The notes beneath the pieces were generated by a model, which was not told the origin of the DNA, did no database searches, and worked only from the letters and a program-made list of their open reading frames with translations. A DNA stretch of 64,000 nt from Planctomycetaceae bacterium. GTDB lineage: Bacteria > Planctomycetota > Planctomycetia > Planctomycetales > Planctomycetaceae. Of this stretch, positions 36,146 to 44,871 are shown piece by piece. Within the stretch, counting starts at the first letter, position 1; each line of letters begins with the position of its first letter. Location: contig JAKFVC010000001.1 of assembly GCA_021732415.1 (NCBI GenBank), positions 30,001 through 94,000 on the forward strand. Reading direction: 5' to 3'. Made by a program: the position numbers and the translations under genes.

Positions 36146-36769
36146 ATGTTTCCACTGCCCCCGGTGACGGAATCCGCCGTCGATGAAAAGGTCGCCCAGA
36201 CATTCGGCCGCCTGCGCGAAATGTTCGGCGAGCAACCCCTTCCCGAACCGTTCTTCTCCTACGGTCGAGTCCCGGCCTTCCTGCAGGATTTCTACATGAA
36301 CTTCAAGAAGTTCGTGTGGACCGAGGGACAACTCACAACCCAAACCAAGGCAACCATTGCCTTAGCTGTGTGCGCAGTGAAAAAATGCCAGCCATGGAGC
36401 AAGATCATGGCGGCGCGCGGCGCGCAGTTGGGCCTGAACGAACAATACCTGACTGACACCATTGCCGTCGCCGCCACGTGCGAGATGTACAACGCCTTCT
36501 TCAAGTTCCGCGACATCAGCGGCAGCGACATCTACAACGGCATGGCAGTCGGCCTGCGAGCCCACACGTTTGCGAACACGTCGCTCGACGACAAAACTGT
36601 CGAGTTGATCAATGTGGTCATCAGCGACATCAACGGCTGCAAGCCATGCACGTCCGGGCACGTGGAAAAGGCCCGGCAGTTGGGTGTTTCGCACGAAGCC
36701 TTGCAAGAAGCGATTCAATGTGCGGCGACGATGCTGGCTGGTGTGTCGTTCTTGAATGCGGTGCAGTGA
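36146..36769 (+). CDS. ahpD: AhpD-like carboxymuconolactone-decarboxylase-family protein
   Basis: A 207-residue helical protein with the AhpD motif CxxCxxxH: Cys165, Cys168 and His172 in DINGCKPCTSGHVEKA. AhpD proteins act as disulfide reductases that pass electrons to AhpC, and this gene lies directly downstream of ahpC. Other blocks are QLTTQTKATIALAVCAVKKCQPW (the first repeat has Cys but no CxxC) and KTVELINVVISDIN. The longer-than-AhpD N-terminal half resembles a duplicated CMD fold. The physiological electron donor is not evident from the window. Confidence 0.88.
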   Translation: MFPLPPVTESAVDEKVAQTFGRLREMFGEQPLPEPFFSYGRVPAFLQDFYMNFKKFVWTEGQLTTQTKATIALAVCAVKKCQPWSKIMAARGAQLGLNEQYLTDTIAVAATCEMYNAFFKFRDISGSDIYNGMAVGLRAHTFANTSLDDKTVELINVVISDINGCKPCTSGHVEKARQLGVSHEALQEAIQCAATMLAGVSFLNAVQ

Positions 36770-36819
36770 TCGCTTTCAACTCGCTTCATCGCAGTACGCA
36801 ACTGATGGGTGTTGGAACT

Positions 36820-37404
36820 ATGAGTAATAAAACTTCAAATACGATCAACCTACCCAGTCCGATGAATGCCGCGGAACTGCTAGCCCTTAAAGGCGAAAAG
36901 GATTTCGAACTTTGGAACGGGCAACTGGTCGAACTGCACTCGGGATTCCAGGCCGCTCATGTGGGAGCACAGTTGGCAGGGCAACTGTTCCTATTCAATC
37001 AAACTCACCGCTTGGGTTGGGTCCTGGGTTCCCGATGCGGTTATCAGCTTCCACTACCGGGTCACGATACTGTGCGGAAGCCTGATGCATCCTTCATCAG
37101 CTTCCAACGACTGCCGGTCCCCGACAAATTACCGACGGGATATCCGGTAGTGGCACCGGATTTAGCCGTTGAAGTCGTAGCTCCCGATGACTTGGCCTAC
37201 GAGGTCGAAACTAAGATTAACGATTATCTGCTGGCTGGCGTCCGGCTGATCTGGGTCATCAATCCCGTGGGCCGGTCGGTGCTGATCTATCATCAGGATG
37301 GCACATTCGCTCGACAAATGGAAACTGACGAACTGGACGGCGAAGATGTTCTTCCCGGATTTCGCTGCTCGATCGCCAGCCTCCTCGAAGTCCCACGTTC
37401 CTGA
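36820..37404 (+). CDS. Uma2-family (DUF820) endonuclease-like protein
   Basis: A 194-residue protein of the Uma2/DUF820 family, a PD-(D/E)xK nuclease fold abundant in cyanobacteria and planctomycetes. The core residues are Asp in VRKPDASFIS, Asp/Glu in APDLAVEVVAPDDLAYEVETKINDYLLAGVRLIWVI, and Lys in ETKINDYL. The substrate is unknown and nuclease activity is inferred from the fold. The frame is open upstream through ahpD, but ATG 36820 (MSNKTSN) fits the family start; ATG 36805 is possible. No transposase partner is adjacent. Confidence 0.82.
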   Translation: MSNKTSNTINLPSPMNAAELLALKGEKDFELWNGQLVELHSGFQAAHVGAQLAGQLFLFNQTHRLGWVLGSRCGYQLPLPGHDTVRKPDASFISFQRLPVPDKLPTGYPVVAPDLAVEVVAPDDLAYEVETKINDYLLAGVRLIWVINPVGRSVLIYHQDGTFARQMETDELDGEDVLPGFRCSIASLLEVPRS

Positions 37405-37446
37405 GTTTATTTTCGCTTCCTCGACGGAAGTTTCTCTATTACAACT

Positions 37447-38433
37447 TTACTTCACCGGCTTGGTATCCTGGCCTCCACTAGCCGAGACAAGACGCAAAGA
37501 AAGACTGTCGTAGTAAGAGTTATTTTCGGTGCCATCATATCTCTTGCTCAGCAGACGAACGCGCACCCAACGTGTTCCTTTCATGGCGATTCGGGAATGA
37601 CTGACCTTTTGCCATTCTCGAATATTGATAATTTCACCGGAATCAAATGTCGCCAGAGCTTTTTCCTTTTTCTCGTCTAAGAATTCCAGAATGATCCGAC
37701 TACTGTCGTTCGTTGTCGACGCATACGTGCGAACATATCCCGCAAATTCGAACTTCAACTGCCGACGGTCGATTGGTATGGCGAATTCCTTGAGATCCAC
37801 TTCCTGCACTAGTTCTCCGAGTGGACTTCGAGTCGGCCAGAAATAGGTCTTCCCGGCCTGCGGTGGAATTTGTTCAAGCAAGTAACGTTTCCATTCACCT
37901 TGCATAGCAACCCAGGGCGAGTTCTTCTTAACTTCAAGCTCATCTTCGCATCCCCCGTTAAGGAGGAGCTCCCGTGGCGAGAATTCTGGAAGTTTTCCGG
38001 CCAGGAAATCATCCAGTTCCTTTTGCACGACCTCGGCTTTGGCATCTTCGGAACGCCTTACGTATTCTTTGATTTGGCTACGATAAACGAGCTCCAATTT
38101 CTTACGCGCCGCATCCGTTTGTCGTTGAAATGTCTGCGATGCTTTTTCGACGGATGTGGGCAACGTTCCGTCCGCTTCAAACTTGTCTCGCTCCACCTGC
38201 ACACGGTCTATCGCCTTCTTGTCACCAAGTTTGCGAGAAGTATCTATTCTCAGCTCCAGAGCCTGAATCAGTTTGATCTCTACTTCGTCTAATCTCGATC
38301 GATAGTCGACTTTCGCTTTTTCCAATACTTGATCAAGATCGACTTTCGCCGTTTGAGAATACAACAGTCCACAAGGCATCGTTGTCGTGGCCAGAATTCC
38401 AAGCAGCAGCGAAAACACAATTGAGGTCCGCAT
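37447..38433 (-). CDS. Secreted protein with coiled coil and beta-rich C-terminal domain
   Basis: A 328-residue exported protein not recognised as a named family. After the signal (MRTSIVFSLLLGILATTTMPCGLLYS), residues 30-150 are charged and helical (DQVLEKAKVDYRSRLDEVEIKLIQALELRID...), probably a coiled coil. From 155 on the sequence is beta-rich (NGGCEDELEVKKNSPWVAMQGEWKRY, LKFEFAGYVRTYASTTNDSSRIILEFLD, THSRIAMKGTRWVRVRLLSKRYDG-like), resembling a carbohydrate-binding-module-type jelly roll. It is convergent with the Uma2 gene and codirectional with the SDR. Confidence 0.55.
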   Translation of the reverse strand: MRTSIVFSLLLGILATTTMPCGLLYSQTAKVDLDQVLEKAKVDYRSRLDEVEIKLIQALELRIDTSRKLGDKKAIDRVQVERDKFEADGTLPTSVEKASQTFQRQTDAARKKLELVYRSQIKEYVRRSEDAKAEVVQKELDDFLAGKLPEFSPRELLLNGGCEDELEVKKNSPWVAMQGEWKRYLLEQIPPQAGKTYFWPTRSPLGELVQEVDLKEFAIPIDRRQLKFEFAGYVRTYASTTNDSSRIILEFLDEKKEKALATFDSGEIINIREWQKVSHSRIAMKGTRWVRVRLLSKRYDGTENNSYYDSLSLRLVSASGGQDTKPVK

Positions 38434-38491
38434 GTTGCACTACCCATCTTTGAGACAACGCGACTTACCATTTCACGTTCAGAACACCTGA

Positions 38492-39241
38492 CTACATCGT
38501 CCGGCCACCATCCACAACCAGACATTGCCCCGTCGTGAGCGTCGTCCCGGTTGCCAGATAAATAATCGCATCGGCGATATCTTCCGGCTGAGCCGCCCGC
38601 TGCAGCGGATAACTGGCGGTACGGTCTTTCATCTGCTGTTCGGTCATCATCTTCCGCAGCCAGCGCGTATCGACTGGACCAGGACAGACGGCATTCACGC
38701 GGATTTCGGGGGACAACGCGCGGGCCAGTGATTTGGTCAGCGTGTTGACCGCGCCCTTGCTGGCAGCGTAGGCAATCGAAGAACCTTCACCGCCGATGCC
38801 CGCGACCGAACTCACGCTGACGACATTTCCGCGGGACTTCTTCAACAGAGGTGCGGCGGCTCGAATGCAGAAAAATGTGCCTTTGACATTGGTCCGCAGG
38901 ATGTCGTCCCATTTGTCTTCGGACATCGCTTCGAGATCCGCGTGCGCCACGATATGGGTCATCGCCGCGTTGTTGACCAGCACATCCAGCTTCCCGAAAT
39001 GAGCTTCGATCTGAGCCATCATCTTGCGGACAGCGGCGTCCTGACCGATGTCGCATTGAATGAGCAGCGACTTCGCCCCCTGCTCCGTCACCAGTCGTAC
39101 CGTTTCTTGAGCCTCGGCTTCGCTGCGTGAATAGTTCACGACGACATCATAACCAAGTTGAGCAAATCGAATGGCGGTTTCCCGGCCGATCCCTGTGGCT
39201 GATCCGGTGACTAAAACCACGGGGCGAGAATCTGTCGGCAT
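38492..39241 (-). CDS. Short-chain dehydrogenase/reductase, FabG-like
   Basis: A 249-residue classical SDR. The dinucleotide motif is TGSATGIGRETA near residue 13, NNAAMTH follows, and the catalytic Ser and YAASKG Tyr/Lys are in VVSVSSVAGIGGEGSSIAYAASKGAVNTLTKSLARAL. The C-terminal pattern INVNAVCPGPVDT-like block (RVNAVCPGPVDTRWL) and GQCLVVDGG are typical of 3-oxoacyl-ACP reductase homologues. Which alcohol or ketone it acts on is not clear, and there are no other fatty acid genes adjacent. ATG 39241 chosen; a GTG three codons upstream is possible. Confidence 0.88.
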   Translation of the reverse strand: MPTDSRPVVLVTGSATGIGRETAIRFAQLGYDVVVNYSRSEAEAQETVRLVTEQGAKSLLIQCDIGQDAAVRKMMAQIEAHFGKLDVLVNNAAMTHIVAHADLEAMSEDKWDDILRTNVKGTFFCIRAAAPLLKKSRGNVVSVSSVAGIGGEGSSIAYAASKGAVNTLTKSLARALSPEIRVNAVCPGPVDTRWLRKMMTEQQMKDRTASYPLQRAAQPEDIADAIIYLATGTTLTTGQCLVVDGGRTM

Positions 39242-39313
39242 AGTTTTCACGGTCCGTTATCTGGGGTGTTTAACTGTGATCTTTATAGCGCATCAACAAA
39301 AGGTTTGCCTACG

Positions 39314-39432
39314 CAAGAGTATGAGTGTGCCAGTGTGTGAGGGTATGAGAGCAACGAAAAGTCCAATCGAGCTCTTACTCCGTCACTCTCTCACCCTCAT
39401 ACTCTCAAACGGATTCGATTGCCCGAACATTT
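39314..39432. repeat. Dispersed repeat with inverted arms, copy 2
   Basis: Homologous to 35922-36044: the same order of GTGCCAGTGTGTGAGGGTATGAG, TCCAATCGA, TTACTCCGTCACTC, CTCATACTCTCAAAC and GATTGCCC words. A small reading frame with a matching translation exists in both copies but has no gene-like support. Confidence 0.7.
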
Positions 39433-39455
39433 ATAGGACCGCTCTGGGGCGAAAG

Positions 39456-39671
39456 CTACTCGCCGGTATCAGTCTGATCTTCCGCCTGAAACATCTCTTG
39501 AGCGAGACGTTCCGGGTCCAAGTCTTCGACGATGGCGTATTTCCCGGCAAACCATCGATAGAGATCGGCCTGCTGGCAACGTTTGCTGCAAAAGGGAATG
39601 TGTTCGGAAGTCGTACCATCGGCCTTGGTGAGGGACTTTTGGCAGATGGGACAGGTCGCAGTGCGAACCAT
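39456..39671 (-). CDS. yacG: DNA gyrase inhibitor YacG family
   Basis: A 71-residue zinc-ribbon protein. The four cysteines are in TCPICQKS and PFCSKRCQQADLYRWFAGKY, the YacG signature. E. coli YacG binds gyrase and inhibits it. ATG at 39671 has GAGG six nt upstream; the TTG at 39683 is unlikely. The acidic C-terminal tail (LAQEMFQAEDQTDTGE) is longer than in short homologues. Isolated between a repeat and the perfect hairpin at 39725-39782. Confidence 0.9.
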   Translation of the reverse strand: MVRTATCPICQKSLTKADGTTSEHIPFCSKRCQQADLYRWFAGKYAIVEDLDPERLAQEMFQAEDQTDTGE

Positions 39672-39724
39672 AACGGGCCTCAAAGAAGATGGCGAAAAAC
39701 GATCCGGTCGACGGACGAGCGACT

Positions 39725-39782
39725 CCCGTGGCGGACGCTGCTAGCGTCCGAGAACACGGACGCTAGCAGCGTCCGCCACGGG
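39725..39782. repeat. Perfect 26-bp hairpin (GTGG head) upstream of yacG
   Basis: The arms 39725-39750 and 39757-39782 are exactly complementary with loop AGAACA. Each arm contains a GTGG head and an inner palindrome (GGACGCT-GCT-AGCGTCC), matching the REP plan with a different stem sequence. Confidence 0.9.
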
Positions 39783-39842
39783 GGTTGGACACGCCAATTA
39801 TAGCGGATCGGACCCGCTGTTGTCGCACTCAGTCTGGCGCGA

Positions 39843-41195
39843 TTACACCAGTTCCCGCAGCGGTTGCTCGTGATCGACGAGGTACATCGGACGACCCGAC
39901 AAATCGTTGACGGTCGCCGTGTTCACATCGATACCTAGGCGATGATAGACAGTGGAGAAGATCTCGCCGAACTTCACCGGGCGATCTTTGGCTTCTTCCG
40001 CATATTTATTGGTCGAGCCAATGACCTGTCCGGTCCGCAGACCTCCCCCCGCCATCATTGCACACGAAACGCGCGGCCAATGGTCGCGACCGCCGTTGCT
40101 GTTGATCTTGGGCGTACGACCAAATTCACCCCACACCAGGACCGTGACGTCATCCAGCATCCCGCGTAACTCGAGATCTTCAATCAGCGCCGTCACGCCG
40201 CGGTCCAGCATGGGTAAGTGCTCGCGGGCATTGGAAAAATTGGTGCCGTACGGCCGGCCGTGCCAATCCCAGCGTCCGTAAGCCAAAGTCACCACGCGAA
40301 CGCCGGCTTCGACCAACCGGCGAGCCGTTAAGAAATAATCGTTCAACAGCGGTCCGGCATCGCCATAACCGGCGGGCTCGGGTGAACCACGGCCATAGCG
40401 GTCGCGGAGTTTCGGATCTTCCTGTTCCAGATCGAGGGCCGCGGCCAGTTTGCTGGAAGTCAGGATCCCGAACGCTTGCTGCTGATAGGCATCCATTCCC
40501 TCCATCACGCGAAACGCATCGGCCTCACGGCGGAACCGGTCGAAGCGGTTCAGGAGCGACTTACGATCGCCCAGACGCGACTGGTTGATTCCATTCAGCA
40601 CCATGTCGGCGCGACCTTCGGCATACGGTTTGAAGGGGGCATGGGCCGGCCCGAGGAACCCGGCTTGCCCGGGATCAGCCCAAGTCCCATTCTTCATGGG
40701 AGGAGCCAGACCGACGAACGCGGGTGTCGCGGGATCGGTCGTCCCTTGCAGGCGGGACACGCTGGAACCCAATGAAGGCCAGCCACCCTGGGGCTGCCGG
40801 TTGAAAGAGCGCCCCGTTTGACACTGAAAGGCGGCATGCCGTTCTTCGGCACCGACGACCGAGCGAATGATGGCCAACTTATCCATCATCGCGGCCAGTC
40901 GCGGCATATGTTCGCAGATCTCGATGCCCGGAACATTCGTCGCAATGGGCGAGAACTCGCCGCGAATTTCGGCCGGCGCCTGCATCTTGAGGTCGAACAT
41001 ATCCTGATGAGGAGGCCCCCCCGACAGGAAGATCATGATGACCGACTTGTGGCTGTTCTGGACGCCAGACTGAGCCTCGGCACGCAGCAATTCCGGCAGG
41101 GCCAGCCCACCGAGAGCCAAACCTCCGGCTTGCAGGAATTCTCGTCGCGCGAGTCCGTCGCAATGCTTCTGTGGACCGCCAAGTAAAGTCAGCAT
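39843..41195 (-). CDS. DUF1501 family secreted protein (Tat signal)
   Basis: A 450-residue DUF1501 member. The N-terminus is [34 protein letters not shown] (Tat-type). Blocks: [142 protein letters not shown]. Not adjacent to a DUF1549/1553 gene. The substrate is unknown. ATG 41195. A REP pair lies in the divergent upstream gap. Confidence 0.92.
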   Translation of the reverse strand: MLTLLGGPQKHCDGLARREFLQAGGLALGGLALPELLRAEAQSGVQNSHKSVIMIFLSGGPPHQDMFDLKMQAPAEIRGEFSPIATNVPGIEICEHMPRLAAMMDKLAIIRSVVGAEERHAAFQCQTGRSFNRQPQGGWPSLGSSVSRLQGTTDPATPAFVGLAPPMKNGTWADPGQAGFLGPAHAPFKPYAEGRADMVLNGINQSRLGDRKSLLNRFDRFRREADAFRVMEGMDAYQQQAFGILTSSKLAAALDLEQEDPKLRDRYGRGSPEPAGYGDAGPLLNDYFLTARRLVEAGVRVVTLAYGRWDWHGRPYGTNFSNAREHLPMLDRGVTALIEDLELRGMLDDVTVLVWGEFGRTPKINSNGGRDHWPRVSCAMMAGGGLRTGQVIGSTNKYAEEAKDRPVKFGEIFSTVYHRLGIDVNTATVNDLSGRPMYLVDHEQPLRELV

Positions 41196-41302
41196 ACCGA
41201 ACCTCGGAAAAAGATCTTGCGCGCAGATACGGTGCGCACAACAATCATATCGGCGATTGCTGATGATTGAAAGCAGAAGTTCCCAACCGCGTCACTTTTC
41301 TC

Positions 41303-41367
41303 GTAGCCTGACTCTCTGAGTCGGGTGCTCGTCGTCTATATCCACCCGACTCGGAGAGTCGGGCTAC
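41303..41367. repeat. REP pair (GTAG family)
   Basis: Units 41303-41327 and 41343-41367 in inverted orientation, 25 bp with two mismatches and GTAGCC heads. Between the divergent DUF1501 and DUF1559 genes; the rest of this 340-bp gap shows no gene. Confidence 0.85.
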
Positions 41368-41535
41368 GGTCGCGATGTGAATCTGCTCTCGCCACTAAAT
41401 AAAGCATCACAAAATCGACATAGCGTCTATTGATATCGTATTGACGTTGTCACTCAATGAACGGTATGGTGAAAATCCTTCGACGTACCTTCTCACGTCG
41501 CCTCTTGAATTCTCAAGTATTTGCGGGAGTCTATT

Positions 41536-42474
41536 ATGTCTCGGCGGCGCTCAGCCTTCACCCTGATTGAACTCTTAGTTGTCATTGCCATCATTGCCGT
41601 ACTGATCGCTTTACTGCTTCCCGCTGTGCAGCAAGCACGCGAAGCGGCTCGTCGGTCGCAATGCAAAAGCAGTCTCAAACAACTCGGACTCGGAATGCAC
41701 AATTATGTCAGTACGGTCCGGATGCTTCCCCCTGGCTATATTGTGAGAAGCGCCAACGCCGCGGATCACCGAGGCTTTGGCTGGGGAGCGATGCTATTGC
41801 CGTACCTTGATCAGGCGCCCCTCTACAATACCCTGAATTTTGTGGCCGCCCCTGGATCGATCGCATTCCCCAGTACTGTCTTGCCGTTATTCGTCTGCCC
41901 ATCTGATCCCTACAATGGTGACGCACAGTATTCCTTGTCGACAATCACTTATAGTCCGCCTCCTGTCACCATGCCCCCTACCCCTCCTTGTGACCCAACG
42001 ATGGGCATGTGCCCGACAACCACCACGACGTCGAGTCCGGGATTTGCCGCCAAATCGAACTATGTCGGAAACTACGGGTCAGGGGGACTCGGTACTGGCA
42101 TGTCCAATGGCATCTTTGGGCCGAATGTCGCCCTGGGCTTTGAGACGGTGACCGATGGCCTGAGCAATACGTTTTTCGCCGGCGAGCGATCGACCCCAGG
42201 TACTGCCGCCTGGGTCGGAATTTCCTATGACGTCACCTCACAGCCCGGTGGCGGTGGTAATACCCAGGCGAACACCAGTGGCAAACATGTGCTGGGGGCA
42301 GCCGCATCGCCTCCGATCAACAGTACGGCCACGGGCTTCGGAAGTGCCCACACCGGCGGCTGCCACATGTTGATGGGTGACGGAGCCGTCCGGTTCATCA
42401 GCGCGAACATCAGCGCCACGGTATTTCAAAGTGCATCAACTCGATCAGGTGGCGAAGTTGTCGGTGAGTTGTAG
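41536..42474 (+). CDS. DUF1559 prepilin-type protein
   Basis: A 312-residue protein of the large planctomycete DUF1559 family. The N-terminal prepilin cleavage and methylation motif is [40 protein letters not shown]. Cleavage occurs before the Phe, by a class III prepilin peptidase, and one lies next in the window. The rest is a secreted beta-rich domain ending in the family signature [24 protein letters not shown] lies 6 nt before ATG 41536; the upstream in-frame codons are discarded. Function in pseudopilus-like surface assembly is inferred. Confidence 0.93.
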   Translation: MSRRRSAFTLIELLVVIAIIAVLIALLLPAVQQAREAARRSQCKSSLKQLGLGMHNYVSTVRMLPPGYIVRSANAADHRGFGWGAMLLPYLDQAPLYNTLNFVAAPGSIAFPSTVLPLFVCPSDPYNGDAQYSLSTITYSPPPVTMPPTPPCDPTMGMCPTTTTTSSPGFAAKSNYVGNYGSGGLGTGMSNGIFGPNVALGFETVTDGLSNTFFAGERSTPGTAAWVGISYDVTSQPGGGGNTQANTSGKHVLGAAASPPINSTATGFGSAHTGGCHMLMGDGAVRFISANISATVFQSASTRSGGEVVGEL

Positions 42475-42507
42475 GACTGCAACTCAGCCCGGCTGATCGA
42501 TTCCTAC

Positions 42508-42539
42508 CGTAGCCGGAAATGTTACAATCTCCGGCTACG
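42508..42539 (+). repeat. Hairpin with GTAG head downstream of the DUF1559 gene
   Basis: Stem CGTAGCCGG/CCGGCTACG (42508-42516 with 42531-42539). The head is GTAG, as in the REP families. No T-tract, so it could be a REP remnant or a terminator. Confidence 0.55.
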
Positions 42540-42682
42540 TCGCGGGAAACCGGGTGGTATGCAGTTCGACAAGCAGCCCTTCACTTTATCGGGTAAGGGG
42601 CGAGTGTCGCGGACTGAAAAACGCATCGGTCCGACCGCAGTGACATCGAACACAGCCTCCGCTTGCAGTGACACGCCCGCTT

Positions 42683-43729
42683 ATGTTGACTCCGTTTGAC
42701 CGGTGGGCCGCTTATTTTGTCGTCAACGGGTCGACCTTCTGGTTGCTGGCCATCGCGGCAGTGTGTGGCTGGCTGGCCAGTCGCTTTTGCTGGCACTGGA
42801 TTGACTGCCTGACGTGGGACCTGCCTCCTTGGCCGGTCCGCGTATGCTCCCGTTGTGGAGCCCGACCGGCGCGGTTTTCACTCGGCGATACCGCAGGTTC
42901 CATGCTATTCGGACCCGTATGCGGTGCCTGTGGCCACCACGGGTCCCGCCGCTGGCTGGCGAGTGCCGCGATCAGTCTGCTCTTCGCCGCATTTGTGTGG
43001 GCGGTGGCCAAAGGCGAATGTCAAAGCCTGACCTCCGGCGGCAGCATCGACTGGATTCATTGGCGAATCGCCTATCACCTTGTCTTGATCACCCTGTTGA
43101 TCACGGCCACGGGAATTGATTTCAAGGCCTACCTGATCCCAGACAGCATCACCATCACCGGCATGATTCTGGGCATCCTGGGAGCCACGTGGTTTGGGCA
43201 TCTCCAACTGATCCCCGTGTGGATCGACGCGAATCAAGAAGTCCCCAGGATCGCTGGCCCGTACATTCCGGAATGGATTAAGCTTCATTCGCACTGGCAT
43301 GGACTCGCCTGGAGCGTCGCCGGCCTGATAACGGGTGGTGTGTTGACGTGGCTGGTGCGTGCCGTCTCGTCGATGATCGTCGGGCAGGAGGCGATGGGAT
43401 TCGGCGACGTCACGCTGATGGCGATGATCGGCAGCTTTGTCGGCTGGCAGGCGGTGCTGGTGATTTTTGCACTCGCGCCATTGTGTGGAACGTGCCTGGC
43501 ATTTCTGTCGCTGCTGCTGACCGGAAAGTCCTACGTCCCCTACGGACCGTATCTCAGCGCGGCGACGTTGGTGGTCCTGTTTAGCTGGAAATGGCTGTGG
43601 ACGCCGTTGAGGTTCATCCTGGGCCACCCGCCAACGACCATCGCGCTGGTCGGTGGTTCCATCTTCGCATTGGCCATTCTGCTGGCGGGAATCCGTTTCT
43701 ATCGAACGATCCCCGGCAAGCAACGCTAA
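42683..43729 (+). CDS. Prepilin peptidase (A24 GxGD aspartyl protease)
   Basis: A 348-residue polytopic membrane protein that cleaves prepilin leaders. The two catalytic Asp are in TATGIDFKAYLIPDSIT and MGFGDVTLMAMIG (GxGD with G-F-G-D). The cytosolic N-terminal region has a four-Cys motif, CSRCGARP and CGACG, probably zinc-binding as in PilD. About nine transmembrane helices. It lies directly after the DUF1559 prepilin gene on the same strand, an adjacency that ties the enzyme to its likely substrate class. No methylase domain was recognised with certainty. ATG 42683 is taken; GTG 42668 is an alternative. Confidence 0.88.
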   Translation: MLTPFDRWAAYFVVNGSTFWLLAIAAVCGWLASRFCWHWIDCLTWDLPPWPVRVCSRCGARPARFSLGDTAGSMLFGPVCGACGHHGSRRWLASAAISLLFAAFVWAVAKGECQSLTSGGSIDWIHWRIAYHLVLITLLITATGIDFKAYLIPDSITITGMILGILGATWFGHLQLIPVWIDANQEVPRIAGPYIPEWIKLHSHWHGLAWSVAGLITGGVLTWLVRAVSSMIVGQEAMGFGDVTLMAMIGSFVGWQAVLVIFALAPLCGTCLAFLSLLLTGKSYVPYGPYLSAATLVVLFSWKWLWTPLRFILGHPPTTIALVGGSIFALAILLAGIRFYRTIPGKQR

Positions 43730-43748
43730 CGCGGAGCGTTCAGCGACC

Positions 43749-43975
43749 GTAGGATGGGCACCCTGCCCGTCAAGAGGCCCGAAACCTTCGGCTTGAAACA
43801 GAGCAAGACCCTCGCGAATCTCGCGCAGCGCACGAGTTGCCTTCTACTTGGACCGGTGCGATATCTTGTGGCTCGATTATGAAGAGCAACCCCTGCGCGG
43901 CGCGGAGCTCGCATAAGTCGAAGACTTGCCACGTCGGTGGTTACGCGTCTCTGACGGGCAGGGTGCCCATCCTAC
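43749..43975. repeat. REP pair (GTAG family, GATGGGCA-CCC-TGCCCGTC type)
   Basis: Perfect 24-bp inverted repeat: 43749-43772 with 43952-43975. Each unit has a GTAG head directly followed by a palindrome with a CCC centre. It brackets the 180-bp gap between the convergent prepilin peptidase and Fur genes. Confidence 0.85.
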
Positions 43976-43979
43976 AGAC

Positions 43980-44477
43980 TTAGATCATATCCAGCTTGCG
44001 ATGACCGCGGGACGGCGGGCGGCTGCAATTGGCACAAATGCCGGAGACTTCCAGGCGGTGGCCTTCCATGCGGAAACCGTACGCCGCCGCGACTCCTTGC
44101 AGAATCTCCTTGAGCTCGGGATTCTGAAACTCAGTCAGCTCGCCACACTTCTTGCAGATCAAGTGATCGTGCTGCGGATAGCCGTAGTCGTGCTCGTAGA
44201 TCTCACGGTCATTCGTCCGAGCCACCTTCCGCAGCAATCCCGCCTTTTCCAACTCGGCCAGGGCGCGGTAGATGGTTGAACGACTCACGCGCGTCTTGTC
44301 CGTCCGTTGGACCAGCCGCGCGACCAATTGTTCGGCGTCAAAGTGCTCGTGCGATGCAAACACCTCGTCCACGATAATGGCACGTTCGCTCGTCAGTCGC
44401 TTGCCCTGTGTGGCCAAGTACTCACGAAAACGCTCCGAGGGAGACACTTCCACAGCAATCGCCGCTAAATCACTCAC
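43980..44477 (-). CDS. Fur-family metalloregulator
   Basis: A 165-residue repressor. The winged-helix domain (residues 10-95, GKRLTSERAIIVDEVFASHEHFDAEQL and RVSRSTIYRALAELEKAGLLRK) is followed by YGYPQHDHLICKKCGELTEFQN (the HDH metal site and first Cys pair) and the C-terminal Cys pair GICANCSRP. Complete. Whether it senses iron, zinc or peroxide cannot be settled. GTG at 44477 has AGAGG upstream. A truncated paralogue starts just upstream (44520-44792) in the same direction, giving a tandem pair. Confidence 0.92.
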   Translation of the reverse strand: MSDLAAIAVEVSPSERFREYLATQGKRLTSERAIIVDEVFASHEHFDAEQLVARLVQRTDKTRVSRSTIYRALAELEKAGLLRKVARTNDREIYEHDYGYPQHDHLICKKCGELTEFQNPELKEILQGVAAAYGFRMEGHRLEVSGICANCSRPPSRGHRKLDMI

Positions 44478-44519
44478 CGCAACCTCTTGTTTGCCTCTGT
44501 ATTGACGAACCGGTCCAAG

Positions 44520-44792
44520 CTAGTCGTGTTCGTACGTCTCGCGATCGTTCGTCCGATTGATCTTACGCAGCAGACCGGCCTTTTCCAATTCAGCCAGTGC
44601 CCGATAGACGGTCGAACGACTTACTCGCGGACTGCCTCTATCTTGAAGCAACTCTGCAAATAGTTGTTCGGCATCGAACGGCTCACGCGAAGCAAACACC
44701 ATGTCGACGATGATCGCCCGCTCGCGCGTCAAACGCTTGCCCTGCGTCTCCAAATATCTCGAGAAACGCTCGCGCGGGGAAAAGTCCACCAC
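44520..44792 (-). CDS. Truncated Fur-family paralogue (DNA-binding domain only)
   Basis: A 90-residue protein that aligns with the N-terminal DNA-binding domain of the neighbouring full-length gene: my hand alignment counts 66 identities over 86 residues. The frame ends at a TAG immediately after the NDRETYEHD segment, exactly where the full copy continues into its metal-binding domain. Dimerisation and metal sites are absent. Start: GTG 44792 with AGGG upstream; TTG 44825 is possible. It lies 42 bp upstream of the full gene. It could be a decaying duplicate or a dominant-negative DNA-binding protein. Confidence 0.75.
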   Translation of the reverse strand: MVDFSPRERFSRYLETQGKRLTRERAIIVDMVFASREPFDAEQLFAELLQDRGSPRVSRSTVYRALAELEKAGLLRKINRTNDRETYEHD

Positions 44793-44871
44793 GGTGACCC
44801 TGCCTTCGCACCCAATCGTACACAAACTGCCAATTGATTATATCGTTTGTGCCCGGGTGCGAATGGCGATG

